From assembly GCF_001957125.1 (NCBI RefSeq), contig NZ_MPHJ01000004.1, forward strand, positions 85 through 64,084: a stretch of 64,000 nt of DNA, written 5' to 3'. Position numbers and translations under genes: made by a program. Shown here one piece after another: positions 1 to 9,384 of the stretch. Position 1 is the stretch's first letter; the number at the start of each line of letters is the position of its first letter. A model generated the notes under the pieces. It saw only the letters and a program-made list of their open reading frames with translations, had not been told where the DNA came from and did no database searches. The DNA is from Shewanella sp. UCD-KL12. GTDB lineage: Bacteria; Pseudomonadota; Gammaproteobacteria; Enterobacterales; Shewanellaceae.

Positions 1-141
1 CAGTTTAGTGATAGAGGCTTTCGCACTTGAAATTCGTCCAAAATGAACCGCTTGCGCTCCTCTTTGATCTTCAATATAAGCAACTTCTACAAATTCTTTA
101 TGTGTATCAAGGCCAATAAAAAGTATGTTATGTTTATTCAT
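1..141 (-). CDS. IS110-family transposase, N-terminal part (cut by window edge)
   Basis: Reading the minus strand from an ATG at 141 gives 47 codons that run off the left edge. The product begins MNKHNILFIGLDTHKEF and continues VEVAYIEDQRGAQAVHFGRI. The GLDTHK segment with the first acidic residue is the start of the RuvC-like DEDD domain of IS110/IS1111 transposases, and it is followed by the usual short beta strand. A GGAG ribosome site lies just upstream at 148-151. Only the amino end is visible, so the catalytic Ser domain, the element length and whether the copy is intact cannot be judged. Transposases of this family work with a structured RNA from the element's own non-coding end. Confidence 0.85.
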   Translation of the reverse strand, partial: MNKHNILFIGLDTHKEFVEVAYIEDQRGAQAVHFGRISSAKASITKL

Positions 142-228
142 GCTGATCTCCGATTTAGTTTCTTTAACAAAACTATTATGGCTCTGGCTTTCAGCTAACC
201 CACGATTGATTGGAGATCAGCATCTTTA
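142..228 (-). mobile_element. Non-coding end of the IS110-family element with inverted repeat
   Basis: The stretch upstream of the transposase start holds no gene. It is flanked by an inverted repeat: TGCTGATCTCC at 141-151 and GGAGATCAGCA at 212-222, with the match extending to 12 of 13 bases over 139-151 and 211-223. The inner copy overlaps the ribosome site and start codon of the transposase. In the IS110 group the non-coding end upstream of the transposase carries the guide (bridge) RNA, so this stretch is where one would lie. The outer limit of the element cannot be placed from one copy. Confidence 0.45.
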
Positions 229-276
229 GTGGGGAGTCATTATGTCTATATTTGTCAGAAAAAGTGTTCTACCAGT

Positions 277-564
277 ATGAAAAAAAATGAACTCATTACT
301 CAGTTAGAACTAACTGTTAGCTGTTTAGAGCGGAAAATTGCGGAATCACCAGAGCCAATTGTAATTGAATATTTAAAAAAATACCGTGCGGCAATAGCTT
401 CTTTAAAAAGGCTTGGTAGCAATTCAAGTTCCAAAACACACCTTAATGCGCTTTTGAACTCTGCTAGAGGGTACATGGAAACTTCGAGTAACTATCGCCA
501 AGAGTTTCTTAACGAAATGGGTAAGTCTGAAAAGCTAATTATGCAGTTGCAGTCAAAAATATAA
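277..564 (+). CDS. Small hypothetical protein, possible integron-cassette gene
   Basis: This 95-residue protein is largely charged and helical, begins MKKNELITQLELTVSCLERK, and has no signal peptide or membrane segment. I do not recognise the family. The frame is open from 229, but the ATG at 277 looks a better start because the upstream part reads like non-coding sequence. No strong ribosome site is visible before either start. The stop codon at 562-564 lies inside the first bases of a palindromic site that resembles an integron attC, so the gene plus site has the layout of a gene cassette. The IS110 end lies immediately upstream. Confidence 0.6.
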   Translation: MKKNELITQLELTVSCLERKIAESPEPIVIEYLKKYRAAIASLKRLGSNSSSKTHLNALLNSARGYMETSSNYRQEFLNEMGKSEKLIMQLQSKI

Positions 565-658
565 CAAGCTGCTAAATCCAGATTCACCAAGGCTGTCATG
601 CCATTTGCTGCGCAAATCGCCCGCCAGCACTTGGTTAACTTACTAGCAGGGCGTGATG
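561..658. repeat. attC-like palindromic site 1
   Basis: This 98-bp stretch directly follows the stop codon. It starts ATAACAAGCTGCTAAAT and ends in GGGCGTGATG. The arms pair imperfectly: CTGCTA at 569-574 with TAGCAG at 644-649, and ACCAAG at 586-591 with CTTGGT at 630-635, with unequal spacing on the two sides as in attC sites. Fifteen of the first 17 bases match the second site at 1141. The outer GTTRRRY core is degenerate (GTGATGT), so it is called attC-like rather than attC. Confidence 0.5.
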
Positions 659-674
659 TGCTCAGGAGGTGTAG

Positions 675-1136
675 GTGAAAATTGCTCATGTAGCACTAAT
701 ATCAAGCTTTCTTGTTGGTTGCGCTCAAGGCCGTTTAGATGTAATAGATACTAATGGTAAAGTAATTGGCGAATGCTCAGCTGCTTTCGCTTGGCACTGG
801 TATGGAGCTAAAGATTCTGTAAATTATATCCTTAATCTTTGTGCTCAAGAACAAATAGTTAAAGGTTACACAATTTCAGATAAGACTGTTCTGGTCAATG
901 ACTATACTCTTCCTGTTCCACCAAAAGGTAGTGTTTGGAATAAAATAACAGCTAAAGCACAATTCAAAACAGGCAATATTTCAGAGCAACAGTACGGTTA
1001 CATCTTAGCTGCAATAGAATATGAATATATACTCAAAGTAGAGCAAGCGGAGAATGATCTTGCTAGGGCACTTATTAGTAAAAAAGACTTTGAGCAGGCT
1101 ATAGAAAAAGCTAAGCTTGAGTTTAATGGCACTTAA
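675..1136 (+). CDS. Small lipoprotein of unknown function, possible cassette gene
   Basis: The product is 153 residues. The start is a GTG at 675, fixed by a strong AGGAGGT ribosome site at 664-670. The amino end MKIAHVALISSFLVGC is a lipoprotein signal with the lipobox cysteine at residue 16, so the mature protein should be membrane-anchored in the envelope. The middle contains a short proline-rich stretch (VPPKG). The last third is a charged helical region (AENDLARALISKKDFEQAI). It recalls short lipoproteins with C-terminal SHOCT-like helices, but I do not recognise the family. It sits 16 bp after attC-like site 1 and is followed within 4 bp by attC-like site 2, which is the spacing of a gene cassette. 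Confidence 0.75.
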   Translation: MKIAHVALISSFLVGCAQGRLDVIDTNGKVIGECSAAFAWHWYGAKDSVNYILNLCAQEQIVKGYTISDKTVLVNDYTLPVPPKGSVWNKITAKAQFKTGNISEQQYGYILAAIEYEYILKVEQAENDLARALISKKDFEQAIEKAKLEFNGT

Positions 1137-1140
1137 GCAG

Positions 1141-1236
1141 ATAACAAGCTAATAAATAATGATAAAACAGTTAGCTGTTTTCGTGCCTCAACATTTTAGT
1201 CAACTAATTTTTGACCGTTATTTGGGCGTTGGTATG
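1141..1236. repeat. attC-like palindromic site 2
   Basis: This 96-bp stretch begins ATAACAAGCTAATAAAT four bases after the lipoprotein stop and ends in GGGCGTTGGTATG. The outer arms ATAACAA (1141-1147) and TTGGTAT (1229-1235) pair at six of seven positions. AAATAA at 1154-1159 pairs with TTATTT at 1218-1223. Length, position and end sequences parallel site 1 (561-658). Confidence 0.5.
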
Positions 1237-1343
1237 ACTCCCTACGTCAAGTTAAACATAGCGCGCCCTGCCATTTTATTTAGCACCATAGTTCATTCAC
1301 AAAGTAGTGTAGAATCAGTGTTTTGAGGTAGTCGGATTTAAGT

Positions 1344-1757
1344 ATGTCTAAGCCTGTTCAGCAACAAATCGGTAATGTAGCTCTAGTCGTTGAAAACTAC
1401 GATGATGCTATTGATTTTTATACACAGAAACTTCAATTTGTATTGGTCGAAGATACCGATTTAGGCGGTGGCAAGCGCTGGGTTCTGGTTTCCCCTCCAA
1501 ATTCTAATGGTACAAATCTACTTCTAGCCCAAGCGAGCACTGAGGAGCAATCCCAAGCCGTAGGTAATCAAACTGGTGGTCGCGTATTCTTGTTTCTACA
1601 AACCAATGATTTTTGGCGAGACTACGAATTAATGAAATCAAATGGTGTGGTATTTCTCGAAGAGCCGCGAGTAGAAGAGTACGGTACAGTAGTGGTGTTC
1701 CAAGATCTGTATGGCACTAAATGGGACTTGTTGCAATTAAATAGTGTGACCAGTTAA
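1344..1757 (+). CDS. VOC-fold (glyoxalase/bleomycin-resistance-like) protein
   Basis: The 137-residue protein shows the paired beta-alpha-beta pattern of the vicinal oxygen chelate fold. The first half has NVALVVENYDDAIDFYTQKL. The second half has a strand around FLFLQTNDF and ends with VVVFQDLYGTKWDLLQ, where the D-x-x-G-x-x-W-D-L motif is typical. Such proteins are metal-dependent lyases, dioxygenases or binding proteins, and the substrate cannot be read from sequence. The ATG at 1344 gives a normal start, with a GAGGT about 15 bp upstream. It follows the two cassette-like genes but has no attC-like site of its own downstream, so it probably marks the return to ordinary chromosome. Confidence 0.8.
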   Translation: MSKPVQQQIGNVALVVENYDDAIDFYTQKLQFVLVEDTDLGGGKRWVLVSPPNSNGTNLLLAQASTEEQSQAVGNQTGGRVFLFLQTNDFWRDYELMKSNGVVFLEEPRVEEYGTVVVFQDLYGTKWDLLQLNSVTS

Positions 1758-1784
1758 CACGCACGGAACAAAGCACTGAAGGAT

Positions 1785-1818
1785 AAGTGGGGTCACAGTA
1801 GACTTTATTTCCCCACTT
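1785..1818. repeat. Palindromic extragenic repeat (REP-like)
   Basis: AAGTGGGG at 1785-1792 and CCCCACTT at 1811-1818 form a perfect 8-bp stem around an 18-base loop that includes GTCACAGTAGACTTT. From memory this phrase resembles extragenic palindromes found near REP-associated (RAYT) transposases in gammaproteobacteria. No such transposase is present here, and there is no U-run that would make it a terminator. Confidence 0.35.
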
Positions 1819-1981
1819 TAAATTACACTTTTGATCGGTGATTCCAGATTTGCAAGTCTCTTGTTTCTTCTAAATTTGCGCTGCTGGCACCAAGGTGTTG
1901 CAGTTAATAGTATGCAAGTAACTTGCAATCCTAAAAATGTCACTGAGACTCTTAGCTTTTAGGTACCACTTCCTTTCTCAT

Positions 1982-2021
1982 AAAAAAAGCCGCTGTGCTT
2001 ATCTTAAGCATGGCGGCTTTT
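1982..2021 (-). terminator. Rho-independent terminator after codA
   Basis: AAAAGCCGCTGTGCTTA and TAAGCATGGCGGCTTTT pair with two mismatches around a 3-base loop. Seven A's at 1982-1988 give a U-run on the minus strand, so it ends the codBA transcript. Confidence 0.8.
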
Positions 2022-2045
2022 GTGTTGTGTGCGGTAGGCTTTTGC

Positions 2046-3344
2046 TTAGCGCTTAAAGGTTACCGCTTCAGTTTCTGCTAAATGGATATCAGTGGTTGCC
2101 AACTTAGTCTGTGACAGTAGCTTGCCGTGGCGGATAGAGTATTGAACAGGCACTTGTCTGCGAACGGCATCAAAGCCATTCTCTGCGGGTAAAATCAATA
2201 AACTCGCAGGCTTACCAATTTCAATGCTATATTCATGGTGAATATTAAGCGCTTTTGCCGAGTTGGTGCTGATAAGCTCAAGGGATTGGTTTATCTGCTC
2301 ATAGCCCATAATTTGGCACACATGCAGTCCCATATGCAGTACCTGCAACATATTAGCCGTACCTAACGGGTACCAAGGATCGAAGATATCATCATGGCCA
2401 AAACAGACATTAATATTGGCGGCTAGCATCTCTTTGACGCGGGTAATACCACGGCGCTTTGGATAATCATCGAAGCGACCTTGCAGATGAATATTCACTA
2501 AAGGGTTAGCAACAAAGCTGATGCCGCTCATTTTAAGCAGACGAAACAGGCGAGAAGCGTAAGCGCCATTGTAGGAGTGCATGGCTGTTGTATGACTGGC
2601 AGTGACTCGATCGCCCATATCAAACTTATGCGCTAATGCCGCTAACGTCTCAATAAAACGTGATTGTTCATCATCGATTTCATCACAGTGAACATCAATG
2701 AGACGGTCATACTTCTGCGCAAGCTCAAAGACATAGTGGAGCGATTCAACCCCATATTCACGGGTAAACTCAAAGTGAGGGATGGCACCAATCACATCGG
2801 CGCCGAGTTTAACGGCTTCTTCTAGTAACGCTTTGCCGTTAGGGAAGGAGAGGATCCCCTCTTGTGGAAAGGCCACAATCTGTATGTCTACCCAAGGCTT
2901 CATCTCCTCTCTGACTTCGACCATAGCTTTAAGGGCGATAAGAGAGGGATCGGATACATCAACATGAGTACGGACGTGTTGAATACCGTTAGCGATTTGC
3001 CATTTTAGTGTTTGCTTAGCTCGGCTTTTAACATCTTCGATTGAGAGCATCGCTTTGCGCTCTGACCAACGTTCAATACCTTCAAACAAGGTGCCGGAGA
3101 TATTCCAGCTAGGCTCGCCAGCGGTTTGTGTTGTATCTAGATGTACATGAGGCTCACAAAATGGTGCGACAGCCATGCCGCCTTGTGCATCTATGATGTT
3201 ATTAACTGCAGCACTCTCTGCGCTTATAGCATCACCCATAGGGTTGAAGGATGTAAACTTTCCATCTTCAATGACGATCTGATGCAGTCCCTTACTGTGG
3301 TTAAGGATGACATTATTAATCAACATACTATTTTTACTGTTCAT
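2046..3344 (-). CDS. codA: Cytosine deaminase
   Basis: This amidohydrolase of 432 residues converts cytosine to uracil and ammonia in the cytoplasm for pyrimidine salvage. The metal-binding H-x-H is in [10 protein letters not shown]. Later landmarks are [21 protein letters not shown] and [19 protein letters not shown], all characteristic of CodA. The frame is open for 10 more codons upstream, but the ATG at 3344 (MNSKNSML) has an AAGAGAG ribosome site and is preferred. That start overlaps the last 11 bp of codB, so the two are translationally linked in one operon. The length matches the E. coli enzyme. Confidence 0.93.
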   Translation of the reverse strand: MNSKNSMLINNVILNHSKGLHQIVIEDGKFTSFNPMGDAISAESAAVNNIIDAQGGMAVAPFCEPHVHLDTTQTAGEPSWNISGTLFEGIERWSERKAMLSIEDVKSRAKQTLKWQIANGIQHVRTHVDVSDPSLIALKAMVEVREEMKPWVDIQIVAFPQEGILSFPNGKALLEEAVKLGADVIGAIPHFEFTREYGVESLHYVFELAQKYDRLIDVHCDEIDDEQSRFIETLAALAHKFDMGDRVTASHTTAMHSYNGAYASRLFRLLKMSGISFVANPLVNIHLQGRFDDYPKRRGITRVKEMLAANINVCFGHDDIFDPWYPLGTANMLQVLHMGLHVCQIMGYEQINQSLELISTNSAKALNIHHEYSIEIGKPASLLILPAENGFDAVRRQVPVQYSIRHGKLLSQTKLATTDIHLAETEAVTFKR

Positions 3345-4593
3345 TGGTGCTCTCTTGGCTCGATATAGCTGCACTAGTCGAGTGTTGTTGTAACTTATTT
3401 AAAATGAGATAGCTAATCGCACCCGCTAATACGGCATTGATTGGCACTATGCCTGGTAGTAGGTGTCCTGCTGCTACACCTATGGCAACACCTGCAATGG
3501 CTGACCAATTCACGGTTGCAAATTTAGCCGATTCATAATCTTTGTATTTATGACGGTTGACTAAGTAATCGGCAATGATTATGCCGCCGATTGGCGGGAT
3601 AGCTGCAGACAAAAAGGTTAACCAACCAACGAAATTATTATAGAGCCAAAGTGCGCAAAGGGTTCCGATAACACCGTTAACGACCGATAAATAGCGACTC
3701 GGTAGGCCGGTAATATTTGAAAAACCTAGGCCTGATGCATAAAGGGCATTATCGTTAGTGGTCCAGATATTTAAGCCTAAGATTATAATGGCTGGGATCA
3801 ATAGCCCTTGTGCAATCATCACCTCTGAGATGTCTGATTGTCCCGTTGCTGCGGCGCCAGCAGCGCCAAAGATAAACATCAATGAGTTACCGATAAAGAA
3901 GGCAATCATAGTGACAAATACTGCGCTGATTGGCTTTTTACCAAAACGAACAAAGTCTGCTGTTAAGGTACCCGCCGAGATAAAAGAACCTACAACTAAT
4001 ACTAAGGCGGTTGAAAACAGCATAGGTTCATCAGGAGTTAACGCGTAAAGGCCGTCTATCCCGCCGATACTGTCGATGGCTGTCATTGCTGAGAAACCAC
4101 CAAATAGTGCAATGGCGGGGACTGCGATTGCCGACAGTATCATCAAGGCTGCAATACCAAAGTAAACTGTTGCCGTCATTAACAGCCCTGAGATGATAAT
4201 GAGTAAATTCGTATCAATGCCAGTGGCTTTATGAACAGGGATGGCAAACATAGCAACGCCAACGCCGAACCAGCCCACTTGGGTGCCACCCAGTAGCAAT
4301 GATGGTAGCCAAGAGCCTTTAATGCCAAATGAGAATCTGGCTAATAGGTGAGTCGATAATCCTGTTTTAGCACCAATATAACCAAGAGAAGAGGTATAGA
4401 TCCCTAAAATCAGGTTACCTAAAAATACGGCTAGAATGAAATCTTCGAATGAAAGGCCTGTGCCTAACGTACCTCCGGTCCACATACTGGCTGAGAAAAA
4501 CGTTAAACCTAGCATCACCATGGTCAGAGATACTATGCCTTTTCTGGCCGAAATAGGTACCGGCCCTAAACTGTAGTTGTTGTCACTTGCCAC
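3334..4593 (-). CDS. codB: Cytosine permease
   Basis: The product is an inner-membrane NCS1-family transporter of 419 residues with about twelve hydrophobic segments. It brings cytosine into the cell for CodA, encoded directly downstream. Recognisable parts are the amino-terminal region after [12 protein letters not shown], the loop [12 protein letters not shown], and [14 protein letters not shown], which are characteristic of CodB. It is the first gene of a two-gene minus-strand operon and overlaps codA by 11 bp. Nothing in it looks damaged. Confidence 0.93.
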   Translation of the reverse strand: MASDNNYSLGPVPISARKGIVSLTMVMLGLTFFSASMWTGGTLGTGLSFEDFILAVFLGNLILGIYTSSLGYIGAKTGLSTHLLARFSFGIKGSWLPSLLLGGTQVGWFGVGVAMFAIPVHKATGIDTNLLIIISGLLMTATVYFGIAALMILSAIAVPAIALFGGFSAMTAIDSIGGIDGLYALTPDEPMLFSTALVLVVGSFISAGTLTADFVRFGKKPISAVFVTMIAFFIGNSLMFIFGAAGAAATGQSDISEVMIAQGLLIPAIIILGLNIWTTNDNALYASGLGFSNITGLPSRYLSVVNGVIGTLCALWLYNNFVGWLTFLSAAIPPIGGIIIADYLVNRHKYKDYESAKFATVNWSAIAGVAIGVAAGHLLPGIVPINAVLAGAISYLILNKLQQHSTSAAISSQESTNEQ

Positions 4594-5190
4594 TTTTTCC
4601 CCCGATGAAAATGCAATTATTGCGCGTTGATTATTTTAATTCGTCACGTTCTCGCTGAACTGCTGTACTGATAATTGCAGTTTGATGAAACCAGTTTGTT
4701 AACTTCTATCTTGTGTAGACAGCTGTTAAGTCGAAGACAAACGGCGCGTATTCTAGGGATTAATAGGGAGCTGTCAATCGACTTATTCGTTATTTATAGC
4801 GATTAATTTGCCAGTATATAAATTATTGTTGAAGTTCAATTCATTAAGATTGTATATAATTATGAATTATCAATTTTTAAAAATCACAAACCCGTCAAAT
4901 GTTAATTAAAATAGTGGGTTACATTGAGCTGGTGTAACTTGATTAATTGTTGTTTACGGGGGAGACATAAGATTTGGTGCCAGATTTAGTATTGTTTGTG
5001 AAAATGTGAGTGCGCGTTGTACTCGTTAAGTGCTCTTTGGCCTAGGTTCTGAGTAACAAAGACTAACTTGGTGTGTCTAAAGCAATGGTCTATGTAAATA
5101 TGGTCAATTACACTTCATAGCTTCCCGATAGTTAACCTATTTAGCAAAATTGCGTACCAATACTATTCGTTAATTGATAGGATCACTTTT
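4594..5190. other. Intergenic region between codB and hrpA
   Basis: These 597 bp separate divergent genes and hold the promoters of both. The sequence is AT-rich, especially around 4780-4900. I saw no ORF with a credible start, no tRNA and no clear operator. A convincing PurR box for codB was looked for and not found. Confidence 0.5.
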
Positions 5191-8100
5191 TTGCTCAAAT
5201 TGATGGGAATAGACTTGAGTTCGCCACAACGCCCCTTATCTAAAGATTACCTAAAGCTATGTTATCAAGCAGACGCCTCTAGGATCCGCCGCCGATTATT
5301 CAGACTCAACAAAGAAGCTGATTCTGACAAAAAGAAAGCTAACCTTGAAAAGCTTGAAGAACAGGCCGTTGCTGCCTTTGAAAAAGTAGAAAGACGGCGT
5401 CAGTCTCGCCCTGAAATTAGCTATCCTGAATCTTTACCTATCTCCCAGAAGCGAGATGAGATAGCGCGGGCAATAGCGGGTAATCAAGTCGTTATTATTG
5501 CTGGTGAGACTGGCTCAGGTAAAACCACTCAGCTACCAAAGATCTGTCTAGAGTTAGGCCTTGGGTGCCGCGGATTGATTGGTCATACTCAGCCAAGAAG
5601 GCTTGCAGCCAGAAGTGTTGCTAGCCGTGTTGCTGATGAGTTGAACTCGCCGTTAGGTGAGCATGTTGGTTTTAAAGTTCGTTTTGCTGATGCCATCAAA
5701 GACACCAGTTATATCAAATTGATGACCGATGGTATCTTACTGGCTGAGCTTACCAACGATAAGTTTCTTGACCAGTACGACACGATTATTATCGATGAGG
5801 CTCATGAGCGTAGCCTCAACATCGACTTTATCTTAGGTTATCTTAAAAACGTACTGAAAAAGCGTCCTGATCTTAAAGTGATCATCACGTCGGCGACCAT
5901 CGACTTAGATAAGTTTTCCAAGCACTTTGACGATGCGCCAGTTATTGAAGTCTCGGGTCGAACCTATCCGGTTGAGACGCGTTATCGCCCATTAGTGCGT
6001 GATGAGGGGGAAGATCTAGACCTCACTGAGGGGATCTTCGAGGCTGTCGATGAACTGGTTGCAGAAGGGCCTGGCGATATTCTGATTTTTATGAATGGTG
6101 AGCGGGAGATCCGCGATGTCGCCGATCAGCTCAATCGCCGTCAGTATCGTGACACTGAAATATTGCCACTCTACGCACGCCTTTCATATGGTGAGCAGTC
6201 TAAGGTCTTTAAAAGCCATATTGGCCGTCGTATCGTACTTGCGACCAACGTTGCCGAAACATCGTTAACGGTACCTGGAATTCGTTATGTTATCGATCCT
6301 GGCACAGCCAGGATCAGCCGCTATAGTTACCGAACTAAAGTGCAGCGTTTACCGATTGAACCTATCTCTCAAGCGAGTGCGAATCAACGACAAGGGCGTT
6401 GTGGACGTGTCGCTGCTGGTATTTGTATTCGATTATTCAGCTCTGATGACTTTCAAAGTCGTCCTGAGTTTACCGATCCTGAGATATTAAGAACAAACCT
6501 TGCTTCTGTCATCTTGAAGATGCTGTCAGTCGGTCTTGGAGACATTGAAGGCTTCCCGTTTGTACAAGCGCCAGATCCACGCTATATCCGTGATGGTTTC
6601 TTACTGTTAGAGGAGTTAGAAGCTGTCCATAAAGCTAAGGGGCGCTTAGCGCTAACAAAACTGGGTAAGCAGCTTGCTCACATACCTGTTGATCCTCGCC
6701 TTGCGCGTATGGTGATAGAAGCTAACGGCAATGGCTGTTTGCATGAGGCTTTGGTCATCACCTCTGCATTGTCTATTCAAGATCCCCGCGAACGGCCAAT
6801 GGATAAGAAGCAGGCCGCCGATGAGGTTCATAAAAAGCATAGCGACAAGAACTCTGACTTTATCGCTTATGTAAATCTGTGGGAACACCTCAAAGAGCAG
6901 CAAAAGGCATTATCGAGTAGCCAGTTCCGTAAGCAGTGTAAGAAAGAGTTCCTCGCATACTTAAGGGTGCGTGAGTGGCAAGATCTTTATACTCAGCTTA
7001 AGCAAGCTGTTCATGATCTTAAGTGGCGTCTAAACAGTGAACCTGCCGATTATGAACTACTGCATCGCTCTTTGTTGTCAGGTTTATTAAGCCATGTAGG
7101 CTTTAAAGATAAAGACAATGAATACTTAGGCGCACGTAACCGTAGATTCTTTGTATTTCCAGGATCGCCATTAGCCAGAAAGGGCCCTAAATGGTTGATG
7201 GCAGCGGAGCTGACTGAAACATCGAGACTGTTTGCGCGCTGCTGCGCCAAAATTCAGCCTGAGTGGATTGAACCGCTGGCAGGACACTTAGTTAAAAAGA
7301 ATTATGTAGAGCCTCACTTTGAAGCTAAGCAGGCCAGTGTGGTGGCGCTTGAGAATCAAGTGCTTTATGGTTTGACTATCGTTAATCGACGTAAAACTCA
7401 ATTTGGGCCTATTAAGCCAATTGAAGCGCGTGAGATATTTATTCGTAGCGCATTAGCCGACGGTGAACTCAAAACCAATGAAGCTTTTTTTGTTAAAAAT
7501 CAAAAGTTACTGAAAGAAGTTGAGGCCTTAGAGCATAAATCTAGGCGTAGAGATATCTTGGTTGATGAACAGGTCTTATATGATTTTTATGAACCTCGAA
7601 TACCTGAGGGGATATACAACGGGCCTAAGTTATTTGCATGGTGGAAAACCGCGCGTAAAGCCACACCCGATCTGTTGGACTTTGAACGTGAGCAATTAAT
7701 GCAGCGCGGGGATGATCATATCTCAGCGCTCGACTTCCCAGATCATTGGCATCAGGAAAATTTCAAATTACCGCTAACTTATCACTTTGAACCTTCTGCT
7801 GAAGATGATGGTATCTCAGTCCATATTCCTGTAGCACTGCTTAACCAGATTGAAGACAGTGGCTTTGATTGGTTAGTGCCAGGTTTAAGAGAGGAGAAGT
7901 GTGTTGCACTGATCCGCTCTCTACCTAAAAACCTAAGACGCAACTTTGTGCCTGCACCCGATTATGCCAATGCCTGTATGCAAGCAATGAAGCCATTTGA
8001 GATGAGCTTTATAGATGCAATGTGTAAGCAACTGTTGAGAATGAGTGGTGTGCGTGTCAGTCCTGATGATTTCGATCTGGCTCAACTGAGTAAACATCTA

Positions 8101-9090
8101 TTAATTAACTTCAAAGTTGAGGGAGAAAAAGGCAAATTAGTGGCTCAATCTCGAAATATTGAGCAGCTTAAAGGTAATTTGCAGGGGGATGTGACGCAGG
8201 CAATACGAAAAGTCGCCGATTCTGGTATCGAAAAATCAGATCTGACCGAATGGTCATTCGGAAAGCTACCTAAACAGTTTAAACAGCGTAAAGGTCACTT
8301 TGAGGTTAAAGCATTCCCCGCATTAGTTGATGACAAATCCAGTGTATCTATCAAATTATTTGATGATGAAAATGAGGCTGTTCGCGCTCATCAGCTAGGT
8401 TTGCAGCGACTGCTGCTGATTAATATGCCTTCGCCAGTAAAACATCTTCAAAAAACATTACCTAACAAAGCCAAACTGGCTATGTATTTCAATCCCTTTG
8501 GCCAGGTACAGATCTTACTTGATGATATTTTGGCTGCCGCAGTGCAACAGTTGCTCGACGAAAAGGGACTGGATGTACGTTCAGATGATGAGTTTGAGCA
8601 GGCAAAGGATTGGGTTAGACAAGAACTCAACCCAACCGCTGCCAAGATAGCGCTTAAAGTTGAAGAGATCTTGACCTTATATCAGAAGGTCAAGAAGCGA
8701 TTAAAGGGCAAGATCAGTTTAGATATCGCGTTTGCCATGAGTGATATTCAGTCTCAATTGGATAAATTAATCTTTAAAGGCTTTGTTGAAGCCTGTGGTT
8801 GGAAACGTCTACCTGATGTTGCTAGATACTTAAAAGCGATAGATAACCGCTTAGATAAGCTACCAGTAGACCCTAACCGTGACAGATTACATTTGCTGAG
8901 TATCAATAATGTTCAAAAAGCCCTTGATGCTCAACTTGCCAAAGTCCCACGTTCAGTTGCGATACCTGACTCATTGTTAGAAGCCAGATGGATGATTGAA
9001 GAGTACCGTGTTTCCTGTTTTGCACAGGTTTTAGGCACAGCTTATCCGATCTCTGAAAAGCGGGTGTTAAATAAAATCGAGCAAATTTAA
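5191..9090 (+). CDS. hrpA: ATP-dependent RNA helicase HrpA (DEAH box)
   Basis: The protein is 1,299 residues, the same size as E. coli HrpA (about 1,300). Motifs in order are Walker A GETGSGKTTQLPK (near 104-116), TQPRRLAARSVA, the DEAH box IIIDEAHERSLN, SATID, and motif VI QRQGRCGRVAAG. The winged-helix/OB region and the long C-terminal HrpA-specific extension follow. The family remodels RNA and collided ribosomes in the cytoplasm. The start is uncertain: the TTG at 5191 opens the frame, and an in-frame ATG lies at 5203. It is a single-gene unit closed by a terminator. Confidence 0.95.
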   Translation: MLKLMGIDLSSPQRPLSKDYLKLCYQADASRIRRRLFRLNKEADSDKKKANLEKLEEQAVAAFEKVERRRQSRPEISYPESLPISQKRDEIARAIAGNQVVIIAGETGSGKTTQLPKICLELGLGCRGLIGHTQPRRLAARSVASRVADELNSPLGEHVGFKVRFADAIKDTSYIKLMTDGILLAELTNDKFLDQYDTIIIDEAHERSLNIDFILGYLKNVLKKRPDLKVIITSATIDLDKFSKHFDDAPVIEVSGRTYPVETRYRPLVRDEGEDLDLTEGIFEAVDELVAEGPGDILIFMNGEREIRDVADQLNRRQYRDTEILPLYARLSYGEQSKVFKSHIGRRIVLATNVAETSLTVPGIRYVIDPGTARISRYSYRTKVQRLPIEPISQASANQRQGRCGRVAAGICIRLFSSDDFQSRPEFTDPEILRTNLASVILKMLSVGLGDIEGFPFVQAPDPRYIRDGFLLLEELEAVHKAKGRLALTKLGKQLAHIPVDPRLARMVIEANGNGCLHEALVITSALSIQDPRERPMDKKQAADEVHKKHSDKNSDFIAYVNLWEHLKEQQKALSSSQFRKQCKKEFLAYLRVREWQDLYTQLKQAVHDLKWRLNSEPADYELLHRSLLSGLLSHVGFKDKDNEYLGARNRRFFVFPGSPLARKGPKWLMAAELTETSRLFARCCAKIQPEWIEPLAGHLVKKNYVEPHFEAKQASVVALENQVLYGLTIVNRRKTQFGPIKPIEAREIFIRSALADGELKTNEAFFVKNQKLLKEVEALEHKSRRRDILVDEQVLYDFYEPRIPEGIYNGPKLFAWWKTARKATPDLLDFEREQLMQRGDDHISALDFPDHWHQENFKLPLTYHFEPSAEDDGISVHIPVALLNQIEDSGFDWLVPGLREEKCVALIRSLPKNLRRNFVPAPDYANACMQAMKPFEMSFIDAMCKQLLRMSGVRVSPDDFDLAQLSKHLLINFKVEGEKGKLVAQSRNIEQLKGNLQGDVTQAIRKVADSGIEKSDLTEWSFGKLPKQFKQRKGHFEVKAFPALVDDKSSVSIKLFDDENEAVRAHQLGLQRLLLINMPSPVKHLQKTLPNKAKLAMYFNPFGQVQILLDDILAAAVQQLLDEKGLDVRSDDEFEQAKDWVRQELNPTAAKIALKVEEILTLYQKVKKRLKGKISLDIAFAMSDIQSQLDKLIFKGFVEACGWKRLPDVARYLKAIDNRLDKLPVDPNRDRLHLLSINNVQKALDAQLAKVPRSVAIPDSLLEARWMIEEYRVSCFAQVLGTAYPISEKRVLNKIEQI

Positions 9091-9117
9091 CCCTGTTAAT
9101 CCAAGCTACTGATATCT

Positions 9118-9150
9118 AAAAAGCATCCATGTCACCATGGGTGCTTTTTT
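9118..9150 (+). terminator. Rho-independent terminator after hrpA
   Basis: AAAAAGCATCCATG pairs with CATGGGTGCTTTTT (one G-U pair) around a very short loop and is followed by a run of T's. It lies 28 bp after the hrpA stop. Confidence 0.85.
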
Positions 9151-9357
9151 TTTGCACTAACTTCGCTAAAGAGTCCTTTCATTACTCTACCTATTAAGGT
9201 ATAAATTTAACTGTGTATTAACATTTAGGCTTGAAATTTAACCGCTCTCAACTCATTGTTTAGGCGTTACTGAATAGCTTTGTTCTATACTTTTTGGTGT
9301 AACTAATCTAAATAGTTGTTTAGCTTGGTTGATCTAGGATTTGTTTGGGTGAAAAGT

Positions 9358-9371
9358 ATGATTTAGATCAA
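9358..9371. promoter_or_regulatory. FNR/EtrA-like site upstream of nap operon
   Basis: ATGATTTAGATCAA matches the FNR consensus TTGAT-N4-ATCAA at nine of ten fixed positions. It lies 170 bp before napE, where an oxygen-responsive activator would be expected. CRP can bind similar sequences, and in Shewanella EtrA and CRP overlap in function. Confidence 0.6.
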
Positions 9372-9384
9372 CTGAATAGACCTT

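Noticed and set aside
1344..1757. VOC gene as a third integron cassette
   Set aside because: No attC-like site follows it, and it is 107 bp from the previous site.
4725..4760. Possible PurR box in the codB promoter
   Set aside because: GCGCCGTTTGTC on the minus strand keeps only part of the consensus and is not symmetrical enough.
9188..9201. TACCT-N4-AGGTA palindrome upstream of nap as a second NarP site
   Set aside because: The arms are too close together for the 7-2-7 arrangement and it lies too far upstream of the likely promoter.
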